NCBI GenBank assembly: GCA_013203655.1
Contig: JABMPN010000102.1
Span: forward strand, 1-32,955
Origin: Cyanobacteria bacterium bin.51
GTDB lineage: Bacteria > Cyanobacteriota > Cyanobacteriia > PCC-6307 > Cyanobiaceae
Length of the DNA stretch: 32,955 nucleotides
Direction of reading: 5' to 3'
The notes beneath the pieces are model-generated. The model did no database searches, had not been told where the DNA came from, and saw nothing but the letters and a program-made list of their open reading frames with translations. The first letter of the stretch is position 1; each line of letters begins with the position of its first letter. This document shows positions 26,720 to 32,955 of this stretch, in pieces. Both the position numbers and the translations under genes were made by a program.

Positions 26720-29700
26720 ATGCCCCTCACCGCCCTGGTGCGCCAGCTCGAGCAGGTGCCCCTGACCGGGGAAGTGCTGGAGCGCAGCAAGCGGCAGGAT
26801 CGCCTGCGGCTGAGCGGCGCCGGCCGGCCGGGCCGGGCCCTGATCAGCAGTGCTCTGGCCCGGCTGGCCGGGGCGCCGCTGCTCGTTGTGGTGCCCACCC
26901 TGGAGGAGGCAGGCCGCTGGAGCTCCCTGCTGGAGCTGATGGGCTGGCCGAGCACCTCCCTCTATCCCACCAGTGAGGGTTCGCCCTACGAACCGTTCGA
27001 TCCCACCAGCGAGATCACCTGGGGCCAGCTCCAGGTGCTCAGCGAACTGGTGGATGGTGCCGCAGCAGGCGGGGGGGCGGGCGACGGTCTGGCCGGCTGG
27101 TCAGGCGCGATCGTGGCCACCGAGAGGGCCCTGCAACCCCATCTACCCCCGCCGGCCGCCCTGGCGGCCCAGTGCCTCAGCCTGCGCAAGGGCCAGCTGG
27201 TCGACCTCGACGCCCTGGCTGACACCCTCAGCCGCCTCGGCTACGAGCGGGTGCCGACGATCGAGCAGGAGGGCAGCTGGAGCCGCCGCGGGGACATCGT
27301 CGATCTCTTCCCGGTGAGCGCCGAGCTGCCGGTGCGCCTGGAGTTCTTCGGCGACACGCTGGAGAAGCTGCGCGAATTCGACCTGGCCAGCCAGCGCTCA
27401 CTCGATCCGATCGAGACGGTGCGTCTCACCCCCACCGGCTATGGCCCCCTGGTGGCCGATGCCCTGCGGGCCTCGATGCCCGACGGGCTCGAAGGCCTGC
27501 TCAGCCCCGAAGCCCTCGACCAGTTGCTCGAAGGCGGCACCCCCGAGGGGATGCGCCGGCTGATGGGGCTGGCCTGGGCGGAACCGGCCTCGCTGCTGGA
27601 TTACCTGCCCGCCCATACCCTGATCGCCATCGATGGGCGCAGCCACTGCCTGGCCCACGGCCAGCAATGGTTCGACCACGCCGAAGACCATCACGCCGAG
27701 GTGCCGGTGCCCCGGCTGCATCGTCCGGCCGCCGAGGCCCTGGCCGAAGCCGGGGCCTTTGCCGGCTTCGATCTCGCCGAACTCCACGACAGCGACCGCC
27801 ATCCCAACAGCTTCGACCTGGCCGGGCGGGCGGTCCCGGCCCACCCCAACCAGTTCGGTCGTCTGGCCGCCCTGGTGAAGGGCTACCAGCAGGAGAAGGC
27901 GCGGGTCTGGCTGGTATCGGCCCAGCCCAGCCGTGCCGTCGCCCTGCTCGAGGAACACGACTGCATCACCCGCTTCGTGCCCAACCCGAACGACATCCCG
28001 GCGATCGAGCGGCTGATCGACCAGAACACGCCGGTGGCCCTGAAGATCAGGGGAAGCGCCGAGCTCGATGGGCTGCAGCTGCCGGCCTGGAAGCTGGTGC
28101 TGCTCACCGACCGCGAGTTTTTCGGCCAGCAGAGCCTGGGGACCTCGGGCTACGTGCGGCGGCGGCGCAAGGCAGCCAGCCGCACCGTGGATCCCGGCAA
28201 GATGCGGCCGGGTGATTTCGTGGTGCACCGCAACCACGGCATCGGCCGCTTCTTGAAGCTTGAAAATCTGGCGATCAGCGGCGAATCCCGCGACTACCTG
28301 GTGGTGCAGTACGCCGACGGCACGCTGCGGGTGGCGGCCGACCAGCTCGGCAGCCTCGGCCGCTACCGGGCCAGCAGCGACACCCCACCCGAGCTCAACC
28401 GCATGGGCGGGGTGGCCTGGAGTCGGGCCAAGGAACGGGCCCTCAAGACCGTGCGCAAGGTGGCGCTCGATCTCGTCAAGCTCTACGCCGAGCGACACCA
28501 GGCCCCGGGCTTCGCCTTCCCCGCCGATGGCCCCTGGCAGCTGGAGCTGGAGGATTCCTTCCCCTACGAGCCCACGCCGGATCAATCGAAGGCGATCAGC
28601 GAGGTGAAGCGCGACATGGAGAAGCCCCAGCCGATGGACCGGCTGGTCTGCGGCGACGTGGGCTTCGGCAAGACTGAAGTGGCGATCCGGGCCCTGTTCA
28701 AGGCGGTAACGGCCGGCAAGCAGGCGGCCCTGCTCGCCCCCACCACGGTGCTGGCCCAGCAGCACTGGCGCACCCTGAGTGAACGCTTCGCCCCCTACCC
28801 GATCAAAGTGGCCCTGCTCAATCGGTTCCGCACCAGCAGCGAACGCAAGACGATCCTCGAAGGGCTCAAGGCCGGCACCGTCGACGTGGTGGTGGGCACC
28901 CACCAGCTGCTGGGCAAGGGCACCAGCTTCGAGCAGCTCGGCCTGCTGGTGGTCGATGAGGAGCAGCGCTTCGGGGTGCAGCAGAAAGAGAAGATCAAGG
29001 CGCTCAGGAAAGACGTGGACGTGCTCACCCTCAGCGCCACGCCGATCCCCCGCACCCTTTACATGAGCCTCTCCGGGGTGCGGGAGATGAGCCTGATCAC
29101 CACGCCGCCGCCCCTGCGCCGTCCGATCAAGACCCACCTGGCCGCCCGCGACGAGGAGGCGGTGCGCAGCGCCATCCGCCAGGAACTCGACCGCGGCGGC
29201 CAGGTGTTCTATGTGGTGCCGCGGGTGGAGGGGATCGAGGAGGTGGCCGGCGCGCTGCGCACGATGCTGCCGGGCCTCAAGCTGCTGGTGGCCCACGGCC
29301 AGATGGCCGAGGGGGAACTGGAGAGCGCCATGGTGGCCTTCAACGCCGGTGAGGCCGATGTGATGCTCTGCACCACCATCATCGAGAGCGGCCTCGATAT
29401 TCCCCGGGTGAACACGATCCTGGTGGAGGACGCCCACAAGTTCGGCCTGGCGCAGTTGTATCAACTGCGTGGCCGCGTGGGCCGCAGCGGCGTGCAGGCC
29501 CACGCCTGGCTCTTCTATCCCGGTGATGCGGCCTTGAGTGAGGCCGCCAGGCAGCGGCTGCGGGCAATCCAGGAATTTGCCCAACTGGGCAGTGGCTACC
29601 AGCTGGCGATGCGCGACATGGAAATCCGCGGCGTCGGCAATCTGCTCGGGGTGGAGCAAAGCGGCCAGATGGAAACCATCGGCTTCGACCTCTACATGGA

Positions 29701-30286
29701 GATGCTGCAGGAATCCCTCGCCGAGATCCAGGGCCAGGACATTCCTGCCGTGGAAGACACCCAGATCGACCTGCCGATCACCGCCTTCATCCCGGCCGAG
29801 TGGATCACCGAGGCCGACGAGAAGATGGCGGCCTATCGCGCCGCTGCCGCCTGCAGCGGCAAGGGCGAACTGCTGGAGCTCGCCGCCGACTGGATCGACC
29901 GCTACGGCGCCCTGCCAACGCCGGTGAACAGCCTGCTGCAGCTGATGGAGCTGAAACTGATCGCCAAGCGCTGCGGTTTCTCGCGCATCAAACCCGAAAA
30001 ACCCAATCTGGTGCTCGAAACCCCGATGGAAGAACCCGCCTTCCGCCTGCTGCGCCAGGGCCTGCCCCAGCACCTGCATGGCCGGCTGGTGTACCAAAGC
30101 GGAGCCGGCAGCACTGCCAAAGTGCTGGCCCGCGGCCTCAGCGTGCTGCCCGCCGACAAGCAGCTCGAGACCCTGATGGAGTGGCTCACCGCCATGGCCA
30201 GCCAGATCCCCCAGGCCGATGGCCTCACCCCGGCGCAACAACAGGAGCAGGCGGCGGCGAAGAACGCGGCGGTGCTGGTGATGTGA
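26720..30286 (+). CDS. mfd: Transcription-repair coupling factor Mfd
   Basis: [21 protein letters not shown]...[84 protein letters not shown]; start at 26720. Confidence 0.97.
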   Translation: MPLTALVRQLEQVPLTGEVLERSKRQDRLRLSGAGRPGRALISSALARLAGAPLLVVVPTLEEAGRWSSLLELMGWPSTSLYPTSEGSPYEPFDPTSEITWGQLQVLSELVDGAAAGGGAGDGLAGWSGAIVATERALQPHLPPPAALAAQCLSLRKGQLVDLDALADTLSRLGYERVPTIEQEGSWSRRGDIVDLFPVSAELPVRLEFFGDTLEKLREFDLASQRSLDPIETVRLTPTGYGPLVADALRASMPDGLEGLLSPEALDQLLEGGTPEGMRRLMGLAWAEPASLLDYLPAHTLIAIDGRSHCLAHGQQWFDHAEDHHAEVPVPRLHRPAAEALAEAGAFAGFDLAELHDSDRHPNSFDLAGRAVPAHPNQFGRLAALVKGYQQEKARVWLVSAQPSRAVALLEEHDCITRFVPNPNDIPAIERLIDQNTPVALKIRGSAELDGLQLPAWKLVLLTDREFFGQQSLGTSGYVRRRRKAASRTVDPGKMRPGDFVVHRNHGIGRFLKLENLAISGESRDYLVVQYADGTLRVAADQLGSLGRYRASSDTPPELNRMGGVAWSRAKERALKTVRKVALDLVKLYAERHQAPGFAFPADGPWQLELEDSFPYEPTPDQSKAISEVKRDMEKPQPMDRLVCGDVGFGKTEVAIRALFKAVTAGKQAALLAPTTVLAQQHWRTLSERFAPYPIKVALLNRFRTSSERKTILEGLKAGTVDVVVGTHQLLGKGTSFEQLGLLVVDEEQRFGVQQKEKIKALRKDVDVLTLSATPIPRTLYMSLSGVREMSLITTPPPLRRPIKTHLAARDEEAVRSAIRQELDRGGQVFYVVPRVEGIEEVAGALRTMLPGLKLLVAHGQMAEGELESAMVAFNAGEADVMLCTTIIESGLDIPRVNTILVEDAHKFGLAQLYQLRGRVGRSGVQAHAWLFYPGDAALSEAARQRLRAIQEFAQLGSGYQLAMRDMEIRGVGNLLGVEQSGQMETIGFDLYMEMLQESLAEIQGQDIPAVEDTQIDLPITAFIPAEWITEADEKMAAYRAAAACSGKGELLELAADWIDRYGALPTPVNSLLQLMELKLIAKRCGFSRIKPEKPNLVLETPMEEPAFRLLRQGLPQHLHGRLVYQSGAGSTAKVLARGLSVLPADKQLETLMEWLTAMASQIPQADGLTPAQQQEQAAAKNAAVLVM

Positions 30287-30354
30287 GCCAGCCCAGGCCC
30301 AAATCCGCACTTCCGCAAAAGTTCGTTACAATCGCCTAACTTCGGGCTAGGGCT

Positions 30355-30534
30355 TTGGGCGAATTGATCGACGTCGGTGGTGATGCAGCAGCTCTTGATG
30401 CCAGTTTCAGCTTGGTCTGTTTTGTGGTGAGTGGACTGGCCCTTGGCCTGTTTGCTCTGTTTCAAACCGAGCAGAAAAACAACGACGACGACGATTCCAG
30501 CCCCGGCGGCGGCTTGATGCAGCCCATCAGCTGA
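30355..30534 (+). CDS. Small single-TM protein (59 aa, TTG start)
   Basis: Hand translation: MGELIDVGGDAAALDASFSLVCFVVSGLALGLFALFQTEQKNNDDDDSSPGGGLMQPIS*; hydrophobic segment then acidic tail; preceded by TACAAT -10-like box and followed by a strong terminator. Confidence 0.7.
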   Translation: MGELIDVGGDAAALDASFSLVCFVVSGLALGLFALFQTEQKNNDDDDSSPGGGLMQPIS

Positions 30535-30634
30535 ATCTGACTCTTGGACCGAATGGAACCTGCCCGGGACTTAAATCTCGGGCAGCCAGGCCTGCTACGA
30601 CGGGCCAGAATCGCTTGGCATCAATCGGCACGAC

Positions 30635-30657
30635 AGCCCTGAGCTTCAGGGCTTTTT
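30635..30657 (+). terminator. Rho-independent terminator
   Basis: AGCCCTGA-GCT-TCAGGGCT perfect 8-bp stem followed by TTTTT on the plus strand; overlaps the ctpA stop codon. Confidence 0.88.
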
Positions 30658-31980
30658 GAGTGCGGCAGGAAGGTTGGCGCTGCTGGGGTCATAGGGCCTG
30701 GCAAGGGCCTGACCGAGGGTTTTGAGCTGTTTGACCAAGAGGGTTTCTGCGGCCCTGTACTGACTATCTTTGCGGGTGCCGATGTCTTCAAGTTTGAGAT
30801 CCTGAATTTCTCTCTCGCTCATCTTCACCGACACATCTGGAGAGATGCCGTGCTTGTGGATGTCGCGGCCGCTGGGGGTGAGGTATTTGGCGATCGTCAC
30901 CGTCATACCGGAGCCGTCTGAGAGCCCCCGAACCGACTGAACCAGGCCCTTGCCGAAGGTTTTCTGGCCCACCAGCTCGCCGCGTTTGTTGTCCTGCAGG
31001 GCACCGGAGAGAATCTCACTGGCACTGGCTGAACCCTCGTTGACCAGAACCACCACGGGCGCCTTGGTCAGAGCCCGGCCGTTGGCCCGCTTGACATCCT
31101 GAATGCCATCACGGGTGCGGGTGGAGACGATGATCCCCTCATCAAGCCACTGGCGAGCTATCTCGACACTGGCGGCCAGCAGACCACCGGGATTGCTGCG
31201 CAGATCGAGAACGTAGCCCTGCACCCCCTGACTCTCCAGGTCCAGGAGCGCGGCGCGCATGTCCTTGGAGGCATTGGCGTTGAACTGCTTGAGGCGGATG
31301 TAGCCCACCTTCCTCCCATCAGGACTGGTGTTGATCTGGTGTTCAACCGCGTGGAGCTCAATCCGCGCGCGGGTGAGGGGCACATCAAGCAACTGATTGT
31401 TGCGACGCATCTGCAGCGTGACCGTGCTGCCGGCCTGGCCGCGGATCAGCTTGACAGCATCCTCGGTTGTCATGCCCTTGGTCGACTTGCCGTCGATCTG
31501 AACGATCACGTCCTTCGGCTGGACCCCTGCCCGGGAAGCGGGCGAACCAGCGATCGGCGAGACCACCATCAGCTCCTTGGTCTCCTTGTCAAGGCTCAGC
31601 TGGATCCCCACCCCGGAGAGTTCTCCAGAGGTGTCGATCTGCATCTCCTTGAACTCCCGCGGGTCCATGAAGCGGGTGTACGGGTCGTTGAGGGTGCCGA
31701 GCATCCCCCGGATCGCCTCATAACCATCCTTGTCGTTGCCGTAGCTCTTGGCGAGCAGATCGCGGCGCAGCTGGCGCCAATCGTCCTGCGTGAACTTGCC
31801 GGTGGTGTCGAGGTAGTCGCGAAAGACGATCTGCCAGGCCTGGTCGATCACCTCCTTGGGACTGTCGGTGATCAAGGAGGCGGAACTCGGGGCCATGAAC
31901 AACTCGCCGCCAACCACAACCGCTGCGGTGCAGACGCCGACCCCGGCCAACACAAGAATGCTGGTGCGACCACTGGCCAT
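30646..31980 (-). CDS. ctpA: S41 family carboxyl-terminal processing protease
   Basis: PDZ domain (GIQLSLDKETKELMVVSPIAGSPASRAGVQPKDVIVQIDG) and catalytic region VVVLVNEGSASASEILSGALQDNKRGELVGQKTFGKGLVQ. Confidence 0.96.
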   Translation of the reverse strand: MASGRTSILVLAGVGVCTAAVVVGGELFMAPSSASLITDSPKEVIDQAWQIVFRDYLDTTGKFTQDDWRQLRRDLLAKSYGNDKDGYEAIRGMLGTLNDPYTRFMDPREFKEMQIDTSGELSGVGIQLSLDKETKELMVVSPIAGSPASRAGVQPKDVIVQIDGKSTKGMTTEDAVKLIRGQAGSTVTLQMRRNNQLLDVPLTRARIELHAVEHQINTSPDGRKVGYIRLKQFNANASKDMRAALLDLESQGVQGYVLDLRSNPGGLLAASVEIARQWLDEGIIVSTRTRDGIQDVKRANGRALTKAPVVVLVNEGSASASEILSGALQDNKRGELVGQKTFGKGLVQSVRGLSDGSGMTVTIAKYLTPSGRDIHKHGISPDVSVKMSEREIQDLKLEDIGTRKDSQYRAAETLLVKQLKTLGQALARPYDPSSANLPAALKKP

Positions 31981-32083
31981 GCCTTGGACTCCTTGTGCCG
32001 TTGACTATGCCTATAAAATAGCCCGCCTCATACTGAAGTGCTCCTGCAAAAGGACGGTTACAGACACGTCTGGATGTGACCCA

Positions 32084-32955
32084 TCAGGGATCGATCCAGC
32101 GGCCGTCCTCCTTGATCAGGGCGATGAGCGCCTCCACACCTTCCGCCTCCGGCACCCGGCGGATCTCCTCGCGGCCGCGGTAGAGGGAGATCGTGCCGGG
32201 AATCTTGCCGACGTAGCCGTAGTCAGCGTCGGCCATCTCGCCGGGCCCATTGACGATGCAGCCCATCACGGCGATGTCGAGGCCGGTGAGGTGGGAGGTG
32301 GCGTTGCGCACCACGTGCAGAACCTCTTCCAAGTTGAATAAGGTGCGACCGCAGCTGGGGCAGGCCACGTACTCCACCATCGTTTTCCTGAGACCCAGGG
32401 CCTGCAGGATCGAGTAGCACACCGGGATTTCTTTCTCCGGTGCCTCGGTGAGCGACACCCGGATCGTGTCGCCGAGGCCCTCGGCCAACAGGGTGGCGAT
32501 GCCAGCCGTGCTCTTGATCCGGCCGTAGTCGCCGTCACCTGCTTCGGTGACGCCCAGGTGAAGCGGATAGGGGAAGCCCTCAGCATCCATGCGGTCGGCC
32601 ATCATCCGGTAAGCGGCCAGCATCACCGGTGCCCGCGACGCCTTCATCGACACCACGATGTTGTGGAAATCGAGGCGATCACAGATGTGGATGAACTCCA
32701 TGGCGCTCTCGACCATGCCCAGCGGCGTGTCGCCGTAGGTGAACAGCATCCGCTCGGCCAATGAGCCGTGGTTGACGCCGATGCGCAGGCCCTTGTCCTG
32801 CTCCTTGAGCAGGCTCACCAGCGGTTCGAGCGTGGTCTGAATGCGCGCCCCGATCGCGGCCACTTCCTCAGGGGTGAACTCCGTGCGGTTGGGATCGGGC
32901 TTGTCGAACACATAGAGGCCTGGATTGATGCGCACCTTGTCAACGTGCTGGGCCA
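32084..32955 (-). CDS. ispG: 4-hydroxy-3-methylbut-2-enyl diphosphate synthase (partial, runs off right edge)
   Basis: [23 protein letters not shown]...[20 protein letters not shown]...[22 protein letters not shown]; Fe-S cysteines of IspG/GcpE; frame stays open to 32955. Confidence 0.97.
   Translation of the reverse strand, partial: AQHVDKVRINPGLYVFDKPDPNRTEFTPEEVAAIGARIQTTLEPLVSLLKEQDKGLRIGVNHGSLAERMLFTYGDTPLGMVESAMEFIHICDRLDFHNIVVSMKASRAPVMLAAYRMMADRMDAEGFPYPLHLGVTEAGDGDYGRIKSTAGIATLLAEGLGDTIRVSLTEAPEKEIPVCYSILQALGLRKTMVEYVACPSCGRTLFNLEEVLHVVRNATSHLTGLDIAVMGCIVNGPGEMADADYGYVGKIPGTISLYRGREEIRRVPEAEGVEALIALIKEDGRWIDP

Noticed and set aside
27398-30310. 970-aa open frame antisense to mfd, plus many other long antisense ORFs (e.g. 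2141-3133, 14199-15182, 19386-20249, 10562-11461)
   Set aside because: Typical shadow ORFs from high third-position GC; translations are His/Gln/Gly/Arg-rich with no recognisable domains and lie opposite well-supported genes.
30560-30585. Possible tRNA-Leu anticodon arm (CGGGACTTAAATCTCG)
   Set aside because: No acceptor, D or T arms around it; simply a hairpin.
32061-32072. CAGAC-AC-GTCTG hyphenated palindrome between ispG and ctpA
   Set aside because: Short stem with 2-nt spacer and no U-tract; could be chance or an operator but there is no support.
1-32955. CRISPR arrays, transposons, prophage, toxin-antitoxin or defence islands
   Set aside because: Searched by eye for spaced repeats, transposase/integrase motifs and typical defence domains; none found. 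The NYN protein alone is not evidence of a defence system.

Overview
GC-rich chromosomal segment from a picocyanobacterium (Synechococcus/Cyanobium type, judged from gene content and the guaB-Yfr1-trxA, gyrA-crtL and petG/cytM arrangements). It is mostly core genome. Left part (about 1-11.4 kb, mainly minus strand): 5-FCL (partial)-ruvC-chlI-DUF3370-class A beta-lactamase-like protein-trmJ-cytM, petG (+), rsmD-hisH-LOG-family fragment-trxA-Yfr1 sRNA-guaB-CAAD protein-DUF39/HcyBio. Right part (mainly plus strand): gyrA-crtL, usp (-), GH57 (-), NYN protein, leuA-ABC permease, sbtA-like, GDT1/Mnx-like, CDF, DUF6464 (-), TerC (-), unknown protein, HExxH protein (-), mfd, a small single-TM protein, ctpA (-), ispG (- partial). 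I saw no CRISPR array, tRNA/rRNA, prophage or transposase. The best-supported items absent from the ORF track are petG, the partial 5-FCL gene, the Yfr1 ncRNA (exact ACTCCTCACAC core plus terminator) and a TTG-initiated 59-aa TM protein. The items most worth a second look are: a short LOG-family gene with a possible +1 frameshift at CCT-TGA-C; a perfectly 10-bp-phased GATCC repeat upstream of the sbtA-like gene; a beta-lactamase-fold protein that seems to lack Glu166; and the rsmD C-terminus encoded antisense to petG. I found no convincing wholly new multi-gene system.
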